Assembly (NCBI GenBank): GCA_032433595.1
Contig: JASWJB010000026.1
Location: forward strand, 181,049 to 245,048
Length of the DNA: 64,000 nucleotides
From: Conoideocrella luteorostrata
Taxonomy: Eukaryota; Ascomycota; Sordariomycetes; Hypocreales; Clavicipitaceae
Direction: 5' to 3'
Made by a program: the position numbers and the translations under genes. The notes under the pieces are model-generated. The model saw only the letters and a program-made list of their open reading frames with translations. It did not search any database and was not told the origin of the DNA. Of the stretch, positions 1 through 11,287 are shown piece by piece (within the stretch, counting starts at the first letter, position 1; each line of letters starts with the position of its first letter).

Positions 1-2339
1 AGATACCGGAAAGCGGATGCCCGCCGCTGATCCGATTAGCACACATGCCAAGAATTAATCCTAAAGGCGGCATCAAGCGCTTGATTGCTGTGATTTGACA
101 GACAGAACAAAATTAAATAATGTATCCATTGATGCTACTTCAGCTCCTGCATGTCTCATGCACAGGGTCTGCGAAAAGCAACTTGGGCGACTTGGCCAAG
201 TGACGTGGACAAAGGAATTCTGGGCTTCTGTCCTCGCCCGCGCTGACCTTGATGACTTCAGCAGTGGATTTTTCTGGTTTGTTTTATGCAAGACAGCATT
301 GAACAAATTCCAATCAAGAGAAAATTCGTGGACAGACCCAGTCGGGATCGACTGCCACAGTGGGCAGATATGACATGTGGCGTCGGCCGCTGACGTGTCA
401 AAAATAGCGTCAGGCAATCGGTCTTACTAGGCTACGGAGCTCAAGAGAGGTCATTGTAAACGAGAGAAAAAAAGCAAGCATGTAGGCAGATGAATCAATT
501 CTTAACTTTTAATGTGCAAAGCTGCTATATCCGTTCAGATCTGGAGCACGCTGGCGGAGCTTTGGCAGCTTCGACGGAGCAAGCAATGCACGAGCCTGGC
601 CTTGACGAGGCTGCCGCTTGGCAGCATAAACGATGGCTCAGCTTCCCCCAAGAATCTGACATAAGCCCTAATGCAGGGCTGTAATCTGCCAATCGTGTCC
701 AACGCCAGGCTTGATGGTGGGTGTGACAAGAGCAGAATATTGTGAATACTTTGATTGACGAAGTCGTGATGAACGCCTTGGCTGGCTGGGGCTCTCTTCC
801 CTCCAAGGGCCAGAGTGGAGCCAGTTGGGGAGATGGCAAAAAACTGCGCGCGAATAGCAAAGCCGCACAAAGCCCCACAGCGGCTTCGTCCCGATCGGGT
901 CGAAGAAATTATGGAGTCCGGTAGACGCTCTTTGACCAGTTTGACCAGACTAGACTCCAGAATAGAGGAGCCCGCACGGAGGAGTTAGTTTAGCTGGTCG
1001 GTTATGCTGACTTCCCCCCTCACCCCGAGGCTCGGTTCTCACATAATGCCAAATGACATGAAGGGTCATATGTGGGACAGTATATGAACAAGGTCTTCCG
1101 GCCGCCTATCCGACAGTTCCGGAATTCTTCTTTGTGGACACCGCACGTGCGCTGCAAGAGTTCCCCTGTTAAGGCTGGAACAATGCGCGCCATCGATGAA
1201 TTCGCGCTACAAACCCGAGACAGTCAGTCATCGCGGGGTGAATTGGTCTGCAGACGGAGCAGGGTGCCGAGATTATCGACTTTCTCCTAGCTAGAGTTGC
1301 GCTATATTTGTTCTAGTCGATTAGATGAGCCAGCGACTTGGGAACGATAAGGCGGATATAAACGGCGATCGATTATTGAAACGACCGGAACAGATTATGT
1401 AATGCTCGGGAGATGAATGCTGCTAATTTGCATAGCGTGGGTGTTGAGTTTTGTCGAAAATCCGTGCGCACCCCAAAAATGTGCCCAGTCTACCCACCAT
1501 TCACGCCCCCAACAACAGAGCCGCTTGCTGCTGTTTGGACAGGAGCTATGTCCAGAGAGACCAATACTGACTAATGCTTTATCTTGAGAAGAAGTCGTAC
1601 CCAAGGCGGTCTCACATCCAGGAATGTCAATGGGAAAAAAGGGCCGAACGGCGACAAGTCGCGGTCCTTGGTCCTATGTACCCCTTTGTCCCTTGCCTCG
1701 CATATAGTAGTCGCATATTGTCTAGTGTTCTCTTGTAGGTCCGTGGTGTTTACGCATTTACATAAGCCTGGGCCGTCTTACTCTCCGCCATGGGCAAACC
1801 CATGCTTTCCTGTATTCTCTCATCAACCCTCGAGTTCATCAGTTCCATTGTGTCATTATCATCCTTAATCTTAGGCAGTATTCCATTTCTGGTCTCAAAG
1901 CCTGTTTTTCCCTTTTTCCCTCGACCGCCGCGTAATCCTGTCCCAACGAAAGCCCCACCTTGGGCCGGCGGTGATCGAATCGACCAAGCTTGCGGCCCGT
2001 CGAAAGGTTCGTGAAGTTAAACTTATAAGACATTGCAGAGATTCCGGGCTCATACTACCTAGAAGAATCCGGGAGCACGCCAGATTTTGAGAGCTCTATC
2101 CGTCACTGCTTCTCTAAAACGCGCGTACGCGGTCTCAAGAAAGACTACAGGGCTGTGTAGAGAACAAGAACTCGCGACGGTGACACAATGTAGTGATATT
2201 TTGTTGACCCAAAGCGCACAACCACAACTCGTATATACCGCTGTCTAACACACAACCAGCAATGCTCCGTAAACTCTGTGAAAGATTTCTACAGAGACCT
2301 TCCGTAATTTGTTTAACCTCACGGCCGATGATGAGGCGG
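1..2339. other. Intergenic, no gene recognised
   Basis: Open frames here are short, overlap on both strands and do not resemble any family I know. Around 2240-2310 there is a short stretch (ending CAGAG-CTTCCGTAAT) that resembles sequence near 52.04-52.10 kb, suggesting a degraded repeat just upstream of the P450 relic. Confidence 0.5.
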
Positions 2340-3092
2340 AAATGGCACCATTATTGACCATGACATTTGGCCCGAAGCAGCGCTCTTCGTGCTAGCCGGT
2401 ATGTCTATCCTGGTTCGCGTAATCGATATCCGGAACTGATCTTAAACGTAGGTGGTGGGCCAACATTGGCTGCTCTTTCAGCAGTCTTCTTTTACCTGTC
2501 AAGGGAACCCGCAGTGCTATAAGAAACTAGCTCATGAGATTCGTACTACGTTTGCTGCTGGTAGTGAAATATCTCCCGGGTCTTTGTCCAGTCGATGTGT
2601 GTATTTAAAGGCCTGCATTGATGAGTCGATGCGAATGTCTCTACCATTAATGCCATTCCCTTGGAGAGTGCAGAACCCAACAGATAATAGCAGCTGGTAC
2701 TAGGGTTGCCGTACACGCTTATCCCCTATTTCATGATGAGAAGATTTCCCGGATTCTTTTGCTTTTAGATCAGAGCGATGCGGGCTAGATCCCGCTAATG
2801 GAGACACGACTGATGCTAAAACGGCTAGGATGCTTATGAGAAAAGCTTTCGCTTTTCTCTCTAGGCGACCGGGCATGTCCAGCCAAGTCTTTGAGCTTAA
2901 TAGAGCTAACCGTCACCATGGCTCGAACCATGTGGTACTTTTGACTTGCAAAAGGCATCGGGACATGAAGGGGACCTGGGCGGTGGGACATCCGGTCGAA
3001 CGGATAGGCGACGAAGAATGGATAAGTACCAACTGGATAACATCTTCTATGCCGGCCATAAAGGCCCAAATTTAATCTTCAGAGAGCGTGAA
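2340..3092 (+). pseudogene. Cytochrome P450 relic (I-helix to C-terminus)
   Basis: This is the C-terminal half of a fungal cytochrome P450, a haem-thiolate monooxygenase normally bound to the ER. Around 2356-2510 an I-helix-like segment (WPEAALFVLAG, then GGPTLAALSAVFFYL) is split by a recognisable intron (GTATGT to AACGTAG). From about 2520 another frame encodes LAHEIRTTF and then the K-helix ESMRMS, matching ExxR. Near 2850-2935 a third frame keeps the haem loop, FSLGDRACPAKS, with the cysteine codon at 2876-2878, followed by IELTVTMARTMWYF. The tail (KYQLDNIF-GHKGPNLIF) lies around 3020-3085 in yet another frame. Several frameshifts and stops show that it cannot make a full protein, and no N-terminal half was found upstream. 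Order and spacing of the blocks make the family call firm; the exact ends are approximate. Confidence 0.8.
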
Positions 3093-4840
3093 GGGAATGC
3101 TGAAAATCTTAGGGTTACGGACACTAACCAATAAAATATTGCCAACCAAAAGGGCGGGCTTAGCTAGTAGAGACACGGCACGTGGCGGATTCTAACTAAA
3201 GATGCTAGAACCAACTCCTGAGAAGGCGGAATTAAAAACAATCTTTTGTCAATTCGGATCCCGATGCGAGTACGAAGTTAGTACGGGCGAGTCTCGTTAT
3301 GCAGCTATGAAGAAGAAATGAGATGCACTGAGGCAAGACTCTTATGAATTAAAAATACAAGTTGATCAATTCAGATTGTTACTTGGCCTTATTCGTGCTG
3401 TTGTTGGATGGAATACCTGAGGCATCAACAAAAGAGGTACGGGAGAAGGAAAAAGCAACTATCGTGGGGGGACTAAAAGGAGGCATTGTGGGAGGAATCT
3501 GAAAGGTCAGAACTCAGAACAATCATCATCTTTATCACAAACATCATCTCAAATTTTCAGGGGCCCGTTAGGTGACTCTGGCCAATAGGCGCCTTATATA
3601 GCAGGATACAGGGGGTATTCGGCATACTGCTGGATCTTTTTTTTTCCTGGCGCAGTGGGTAAACCCAGTGCCCACCGTGACACAAATACATCTATTTTGA
3701 CCCCTTCAATTCATCCTAACTGTTGTTTCCAACAGCTGTGCATACATGCGGAGGAAGCATGGAGTGTTTTCATGTAATTCCATTCCAACATTGGTAATAA
3801 CCTTAATAATATATCTATGAGGTGCTTAACGCTCTTCATAGCGAAAGGGAAATAAAATGACTACCGTCATAATGAATAGAGAATACGGGTTTAATTGCAA
3901 TACTTATAGTAGGAAAACAGGGAAATGACCAAACTACCAGTCGATTAAGCTAAATGCCAAATGAATCAAGCTCGCTTACACAAAGGGACATGCTCATACT
4001 GCCTAAAATTCCATAAATATAACGGCATTAGTTTCCATGGAAAACAGTGTTTCTAAAAATAAGGCGGGAGCTAGGAACATGGCACGATCTGTTCTGTTGG
4101 ACGTGCTATCCACAGTGCAAGACGTTTCACGTGTTGCCTAGTTGTGGTTTCGATCGCGCGTACTGCTTCGAAGTGAGGACACTACGGAGAGCAGTGAACA
4201 TAGCTTTTTGGTGAACTTGTTAAAGATGACATTCTCAGAAAGTACCCTTGGAATAACCGGTACACCTGCAGCCAAATGTCAGCCTACTCGCTTCATTGTG
4301 AAAGTTTTGTGATGCCAACAAGGGTTAAGCACACAAAAGACAAGCACAACGCATGTGGATGCGGCCCACGCCCAAAAATATATCGGAGAAACTCCATACA
4401 TGGAATCGCCATAAAACTCCAGTTGTTCGTCAAACACTTACTCTGCCAATAGCGCAGACCAAGAGTTCTGTTCATGTAAGCAAGATGTCGCACCAAAAAA
4501 TGTGCCGTACCTAGAGGCTACTTTTGGTGCGTCTTATCATCCCCTATATGCTGTGCAACACACCCCCTAGTTCTCTCTATGTACGCTGAGACAATTACTA
4601 ACTGTCCTGGACAGGATTTTGCAGCACTCTCTTAGACGTCGCTGCTATTCTGTGAGCACTCTTCAGAGCCTGTGGCATATCACTCCATACACCGCTATAC
4701 ATCGCCGCCCCTAGTGCATTTCTAGCCTCTAGGGGCTTCTTGGCGCGCAATTTTCTCGTTCGTAGGAGGGTTCGAACGTGTGACTTCTTGGAAATAGGGA
4801 CTTTAGTAATTTTAAGGTAAGCGGAGTTTTCAGGGTTTAG
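3093..4840. other. Intergenic, no gene recognised
   Basis: AT-rich non-coding sequence with only short random frames. A frame at 4598-4852 (minus) abuts the solo LTR at 4841, but I recognise no retroelement protein in it. Confidence 0.5.
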
Positions 4841-5035
4841 TGCGGGTTGCACAGGGTTCTGTGCAGCGATCTAGATCGTTGGCTTCAAATTCAACATATT
4901 CATAAGTGTCTGTTATCTAAGAAGAAGAAGAGAAGTCATCGTGGAAGGCACGATATCGTCGTATAAATATCGTGGCTGGAAGGTGACCACGTGACGGGCT
5001 CTGTGCTTCCTATTGTGCTTGGCGGCATTCCAACA
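4841..5035 (-). repeat. Solo LTR, family A, copy 1
   Basis: In minus orientation the element starts TGTTGGAATGCC and ends TGCAACCCGCA, about 195 bp. It is flanked by a perfect 5-bp duplication TTTAG (4836-4840 and 5036-5040), the footprint of LTR-retrotransposon integration. It shares a CACGTG core and a TATTTATAC box with copies near 36.5 and 52.5 kb. I see no adjacent internal retroelement genes, so this is a solo LTR. Confidence 0.9.
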
Positions 5036-5473
5036 TTTAGTGCCATCCTCCCGGGCTCACAACTCTCGCACGCTAGATAGCATTCAATTGGTCTTATTGG
5101 ATAATACAAATAGGCATAAATAGTATGGTATTGATAATGATGATGCCGTAGAAAGAGCGCCCCTTCCCCTCTCCTTTCGGACAGGGGGAGCGCGCTCTAG
5201 CTGAGCGGTGTGCGCCGATTATGTATTCTATGCGTGCCATCTATTCTACGTGTGCGCGCAGTGCAACACAAGAGCAAAATGGCGAGGGGAGATCCCACTT
5301 CAACAAGATGGCGGGCTTAGCAGTCATATGAACGCGGAATAGGCGGTGGGAAACGCGAAGCCGTCACAGGAAGAGAGAGAGCATCGCCTCGTTCCCTTCT
5401 CTCTTTCTCTTCTTTTTTAAGTTTGTAGATATTATAATTAACGCTTGTTTGCAGGAGCCCCAAGGCGAGCCCT

Positions 5474-8400
5474 TTACACTGCTTTGTACTTCCTTCTACG
5501 ATGGACTTTCGAGTACCAGCAATCGTTGACTGCCTGTTCTACTATAGGCCAGTCCTCGGCGAGAACGTTTCCTATGAAGAAGACTTTGATGTTATGCTCG
5601 ATGGTTAGCAGCTTGCTATAGTTAATGCGAGCTTCTTTAGGGATACTCTCTCCCTCTACACACAACTTGATTTGAACGGGGGGGAAGCCTAGCTTGGGCT
5701 CCCCCTTAATGAGCTGAGCTTTCTTGCCTGCCTCGTAGGCTATACCATGTTTTGCAGGTTTCGATCCCCGTTTCAGGCATCCACTTCCACTATAGGTCAA
5801 GATAGGCACGCATGTCGCGTGGCCTTGATCGTTGGCAATGGTCACAAGTCTTCTAAACCCAACATTGAAGTCCACAGCAGTCGTCAAATCCTCTACGTCG
5901 GAAGACCTTGATTCCCTATAGCCAGAGGATGATGTCTGTGGTTCTGACCATAAGACCTTGAAAACCTTGACGCACCGTCGTCAGCCGAAACTCTAAAACA
6001 CATCCCAAGTTTTGAAAGTCCTTACCTCCCCTGGTTGAAATCTGGATGAATGTTCTATTCTATATTCTTATGAGATAACCCATGTTAGTGATGCACACTG
6101 CAAACATCAAACGATGGTCTTACGCATGAAATGATCTTCCCGTGCGGATCCACTCCTGAGTTGATAATCAAATGGGTGAGATACGCGGTCGTTGTAGGGC
6201 TTAGGAGTAGATATATTATGTTGATCGGTGGCGCCCTGATCTGATATATGAGAAACCCCTGTACTACCTAGGCCGGATCGCAGGCACTCTAACGAATAGC
6301 TACCGGGTAGCTGTGGAGAGGCAGGTCTAGATGCAATATTAGTATCATATTGGGGCTTCGAGTACCCCGGAGAGACAGAGAGAGCATTCTGGTCTGGCTG
6401 AGTGGTTGAACCCCAGTACTCTAGTTCTGGATCGCCGTATGAATTATGTGCTATAGTAACGGAACTCTGTCCCTCATTTTCTGGTGGGTGACTGCTTAAT
6501 TCTGACTTTATAGGCTCAAAGAGGTCATCTTCAGCCCGACTGGGCATAGGTGCCGGGGAGCGGGCCGCCTGGTTGCCTCGGGTGTCAAGGTTGGCGGCAC
6601 GCAAACCGTCATCACCGTGGTGACTCAATGGGGCTTCGGATCGTCTGCCGAACTTTATCGAACGAGCGCCTCTTGAATCGGGCGACTTTCCTTTTGAAAG
6701 CTTCGTATGCGTCATGTCACCTTGGCTAGATGGCGCTGAGACTGAACTTAATAATCATCAAGAAGGGCAGGGTGGCAAACCTATACATACCTGATTCGCC
6801 TACAGAATGTGCGGATGGATGACTCCAGAACACACTACGATCATCAAATGAGCTGATTCTAGATGCTTTGTCCACATCGTATTGATCGAAGTCGCGCCAG
6901 TTATACACCGGTCCTATAAGGGGTTGTAGGCGTCCGCTAATATCAAGTAAACCGCTGTCACACTCCAATAGCTCTCTGGCATCAAGATAGCGAAACAGAA
7001 GATCCTGTCACGATTCGCAGTTAGAGCCTCGGAATATGACAATCTGCACCTCGCCACTTACTCTGTGGTGCAGCATTCCTTCCTCGGATATACTAGGGTA
7101 CAGGTGGGGTTGTTGAGTGATTGTATCTCTCATCTGGTCGAAAAACCACTGAGCAGCAGGAACTGTTGAATCATTCCGGACTTTTTTCCAAAGCCGCATC
7201 GATATAGGAAGGACTTTGTCAATTGCGTTCAATATGTTCAACACCATGCGCTGGTCTTCGTTTGCCGGATTAAGGAGTCGATGAGTCTCTCCGTCATCGG
7301 CAAAGTCTTGTTTCTGGTAGATATATGACGCTTTGTGCAGAATTGCATCATCACCGGGAAATTTATGGTTTGCCGTCTTGGCACGCGGGCCGGTTTCCGT
7401 CGTGAAACCGATGAACGAAACGGCATCCGAGTCTGGCAACATGTCCCAAACGGGAATCGGCACCGCGAGAAGCAGCAGCGACGAGAAGCTTGGATGTATG
7501 CCAACAAATTCAACAACCTCCATCGGTGCCGCCAAGAGCCAGGATTTCAGATTACTCGTGTTGTTCGCATTTTCTACGAGTCGGATGGCAAGCAGTGCTT
7601 TCGGCCAGTACTCATTCGTCAACATATCCTCGGCGCTTCTGCGTTTACTCACAGGCCGTTTATCTTTCCTCGCGCTGCTCTTCGGCGCAAGATGGATTGT
7701 CCTATCCCGTTTGGACAGGAATAGATGGCACGGCGTCACTCTCGACTCGCTGGTCAAAATTGTCCTCCCATGCTCGTCTTTTCTCAGCTGATCGTTCTCG
7801 TCAAACAGTGGTCTAGGCTGCCAGTTGACGAGACGACAGATGAGTCTTCTGTGAAGCTCGACGACCGATATGACTTCACCATTGCTCTCAGCTACGGACA
7901 ATTCCTCCGTCAGCGCTCGGGTGAATGAGTCCGGGCCCGAGATGGGCACTCGCGACTCAAACCCGCCTGCAAATATGCATTCCACAACTGCACGACTTTC
8001 TTTTTGATTCGAAGTATGGGCTGATAGGGGATGACAGCAGTCGTGTAGCAAGAGGACATCTGGCGAATGCTCCCGTGCTCTCGTCAATAGCTGTTGGATC
8101 GCACCGGTATCGAGCTCCTCCCCGTCCTCTGATGATTCTCTATGGCTAGTGAGTACTCTGTTCAATCGGCGTGGCTCTAGTGTATTTCCCAAGGTGGCTT
8201 ACCGTGCATACCAAAGCGGCGGACTCCCTGGATTAGCACCCGGTCTACCGTGACCGGCATAGTATACGATGACAAGGTTGTCAGACTGGCCGTACTGATC
8301 CAAGAAGCCTCGGACCTTGTCCAATGTTTCCAGATCCGCATCACGGCCCGGAATTTTCCATTCCTTGACCTCGCATCCATACCCGTCCTCTAAGACCGAT

Positions 8401-8675
8401 TGGAGTCGCTTAATCTCCTTTCTCGCGAATCTCATATCCGTATCTTTCCAACTCAGAAGCAGGACAGCCGTCAAGGGATAGCGGACAACACGCTTGTGCC
8501 ACGCCGCCTTGACGGCTACTTCAAGTTCCTTTAGCCATTCCGGCAATTCAACGTGGTGTTGCACAGAAGAGACGTCCCGAGTTGGTGCGAGTCTGAACAA
8601 ACTGCGTTGCAGCCACCAAGCTTTGGTCAGGGCCGGCTGGGGTTGGCGCGTATGACCGCAAGTTGGACAGTTCAT
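5474..8675 (-). CDS. Caspase-like peptidase fused to DUF6590 domain
   Basis: Six exons join in frame: 8675-8203, 8157-7062, 7004-6791, 6735-6124, 6066-6026 and 5965-5474, giving about 975 aa. The N-terminal part is a peptidase C14 (caspase/metacaspase-like) domain: VIVYYAGHG carries the candidate catalytic His (about H142) and VLLLHDCCHP the Cys (about C199). Next come a helical region (WLLAAPMEVVEF) and a long Ser/Pro/Gly-rich linker. The last roughly 170 residues match DUF6590, a fungal domain of unknown function (VFKVLWSEP, GHATCVPILTYSG, RINYSKLLTIEHNIKVFFIG). Introns of 45-60 nt have plausible branch points; the 7061-7005 intron (GTAAGT, CTAAC, ACAG) removes the stop that would otherwise end the caspase part at 7008. 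Two separate genes remain possible if that intron is not used. The start is the first ATG in the open frame; a further upstream exon cannot be excluded. The role is inferred as regulated proteolysis or cell death. Confidence 0.8.
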
Positions 8676-9632
8676 GGAAGGCAAAATTGGCTGTGCAAAC
8701 TCTATGACGGTGGAATACCGAACAACACGTCACAATTGTCCAAACTCGATGAATGAGAGTGTCCTGGAGATGGAACGGAGGCTCCAGATTAGGCTGCAGT
8801 GGATTGCATGTGACCCCGCCAGCCTCACAGCAGCCAAAGAAAGGGCAGCCAAGGGAGACGGAGGGTGGAGCCTACTGTACGTACTCCGTATGCTGGGTGG
8901 TGGCATTAGCAGCAGCCCAATCAACCGTAGGGTCAGCATGCACCATTTGGCTCAGTGAGTAAAGGTACGACAGTGAAGAAACACAGGCCATGCAGTGCAA
9001 GTACGGAAATGCATTCAGAACCAGCCTCAGCTCGCGTGGATCTATATGTGAAAACATGTCGACGCCTTGTGCGCAGCTTGTCCGTCTCGTCAGGTTGCGA
9101 AGCCCGGCCTGCGCCTGAAGGGTTTGCTTAGCCGCTAATGATATAACTGGCTTCCTACAATCGCAGCACCATTAATAGATGGTCCGAAGCTGCTCCATGT
9201 CACAACTCTGGTTTGGCCCTATAGTCTCCAAGAATCTAGGTCGCATACCAGAAAAGAGGAGGCATCTCTAGAGCAAGAGGAACATTTCATTCTGGTAACG
9301 AGGAGAATAAATTTCGGGTTACTCCTGAACATAAACATCGACTAGCTAGATTGTCTACGAATAGAGGTCCAATTCCAGGTCGACTCATTACAAGCAAAGG
9401 CATTCCACTCAATCTCTTGGGCGGAGAGTTGAAGTTCCCATAGGCCCAAGGCTGTACGGCGAATTACTTCGAGCGATCATTTGAGCGATATGACTGTCGG
9501 GTGCTTCCAAACAAGGTGAGAATTGAATCAAGTGGAAGCGATTGTCGGCTACCGACCGACCTGTTCAGACCTGTATCTAGACTTGGTGTCATTATCATTA
9601 GGTGGTCACTATTTGGACGCGGCGAATCCTTA
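8676..9632. other. Intergenic, probable caspase promoter side
   Basis: No convincing gene. One exact copy of the recurring 9-mer TACTCCGTA lies at 8882-8890, about 210 bp 5' of the caspase-fusion start. Confidence 0.5.
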
Positions 9633-10210
9633 CTATTTGTCGGCTTTTTTTTCAGAAGGATTATTCACAGAGGGCGTCTGCGGGGCTGGTCGTCCCTCTG
9701 ATGGCCGCGAGATAACCCAGCCGCCGCGCACACGACTTGTACATTTACCATCCGAGCTTGTCCTCATGTTTGCCCACTGGTCTTCCTCGTCGGCGTACCA
9801 TTGTTCAGCTAAGGCTTCGGCGGATTCATTCGAGGAGAGCTTCTCGTTCCCGACCTCGCCACCGGGGCCTGGCATTGTCCTAGTGTCTGCAAGACCAGCC
9901 GGTTGTGGGGACTCACTGGTGATAAAACCGAGGTGCGGAGGTGCGGGTAGTGGATAGCTTTTGTTCCACGGGATCTGTCCGATACGGCAAAGATACCAAC
10001 AAGGCAGCGAAAGTTTAGATTGACAGATAACTGTATTTTTAAACAAAGCTCGGGAGGGGAGTATAATGACGAGTAAGTACGAGGGGGAGTGGGGGACAGA
10101 GCTGACCATTTTAGATCATGTGTCAAGCGTTGGGGGCCGAATATAGGACAGCCAGCCTCACTTTTAACCTGCACGACTCCAGTCCACGATTCATCGCTCC
10201 TCTGAGCCAT
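9633..10210 (-). CDS. Small hypothetical protein, uncertain exons
   Basis: The region 9633-9980 (minus) holds a charged frame with coding character (ending NNPSEKKADK), including the acidic run AEQWYADEEDQWANMR. An ATG at 10210 begins MAQRSDESWTGVVQ in another frame, so at least one intron is required; one possibility is a donor after the codon for that Q and an acceptor near 9981 leading into IPWNKSYPLP. That intron would be unusually long (about 190 nt), and I could not settle the joins. I recognise no domain. It is transcribed away from the DUF6594 gene with only 54 bp between the proposed starts, which suggests a shared promoter. It could also be 5' noncoding sequence plus a shorter gene. 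Confidence 0.35.
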
Positions 10211-10264
10211 GTGTCAGAGTTTCAAGACCAGACGTAGTGTTTCACGCTTCTGCCCATCTTGGCC

Positions 10265-11287
10265 ATGCCTCACGGAATCAACGAAGAGTCGGGGCCCTGT
10301 GAGCCTACCGAAAACGGGATTTATACTTTTCCCTGGTAATATCCCTCGGCACTAGCTCATTGTGTGACGCTGACATGCGATGCATTGATTGACAGGAAGT
10401 ACACCGGCTATAAAGGCCTCACGTCGTTCGTAGCGTCGGATCAGGATTTCTTCGCGCTGAGGCGCTTCGATCGGCTGCATACGCGGGTGCTTCTCGCGTT
10501 GCAAGCTCAGCTGCGATCATTGGAGACCCAGCTGGACGACTTGGATGCGCGATGCGCTTCCAGCAGGACGAAACTCAGCGATGACGGCTTGGTGGACGTT
10601 GTGAAGGCCTGTGAAGATAACAAGGGCGGCAATCTAAGAGATGTTAACAACGGAACCGTACAGGACGACTTGCCCGTACGGCAGGAGCTTGTCGCGACCA
10701 TTCATGGCAAACTTGCAGAGTACGGTACGCAGACGCAGTAAGAGCAGAGAGCAGTCGTGGTTCGTCAGCTAAATCCGCCAGATGAGATGCTGATCAAATA
10801 TTGCTCCGCCCACTCACTCCCCGCCGCTCCAAAAAGAAACATACGAAACATTGAAGCCTGGCTTACCAACAATCCCGGTGCGATCGCGGCTGACGAAGCC
10901 GACTTCATCAACTATCGTGACGAGCTCATATCTATTTCCAGGCCAAAATCGGTTCTGCGCCTATGGTTCGAGGAAGCCGTTGTGCTCCGCACCCGGGATA
11001 GTCTAAAACTGTTCCGCAGATCCCCAGAGCGAGCCGACCTCAGCGATCGAGATCAGAAAGAGACGTACATTGTCAGCGATGACGCCATCGAGGCATTCGG
11101 CTCGATTGCCGTCTTTGCAGCCGCCACGGGTATGCTGATCGTGCCCTTGTGGCTGCTTCAAATGCTCAAGAACCTGCAGTTGAAGCTTGCCGTCATCACA
11201 ACGTGCCTTTTTGTATGGCTGGTGCTTCTGAGCTGTGCAACGCTCGGCCGGCCGTTTGAGAGACTGGCGGCCACAGCTGGGTATTAA
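10265..11287 (+). CDS. DUF6594 membrane protein
   Basis: Three exons (10265-10335, 10396-10724, 10782-11287) give 301 aa. The second intron (GTACGC to CGCCAG, 57 nt) removes an in-frame TAA at 10739 that would otherwise make this look like a pseudogene. Family hallmarks: GYKGLTSFVASD near the N-terminus, FFALRRFDRLHTRVLLALQ and a coiled-coil-like stretch, KLAEYDEMLIKY, RNIRNIEAWLTNNPGAI, then two membrane segments at about 241-261 and 268-287 and the ending RPFERLAATAGY. DUF6594 is a common fungal family of unknown function. The C-terminus is slightly shorter than I would expect. It lies about 1.6 kb from the caspase-DUF6590 gene and is divergent from the small uncertain gene. A membrane-associated effector or signalling role is speculative. 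Confidence 0.85.

Noticed and set aside
4770..4800. tRNA gene suggested by a GTTCGAACC-like B box
   Set aside because: No matching A box, acceptor stem or cloverleaf could be built around it.
7333..7791. Overlapping plus-strand frames of 108-152 codons
   Set aside because: They lie antisense to the caspase fusion exon, have no family resemblance and disappear once that gene is accepted.
7008..8192. Caspase gene ending at the TGA at 7008, with a broken gene after it
   Set aside because: A 57-nt intron with strong donor, branch point and acceptor removes the stop and all later exons stay in phase, so an intact fusion is the simpler reading.
9523..9957. 144-codon plus-strand frame
   Set aside because: Antisense to the more coding-like minus frame and without recognisable features.
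10739..10741. In-frame TAA making the DUF6594 gene a pseudogene
   Set aside because: It lies inside a 57-nt intron whose removal restores the family sequence KLAEYDEMLIKY exactly.
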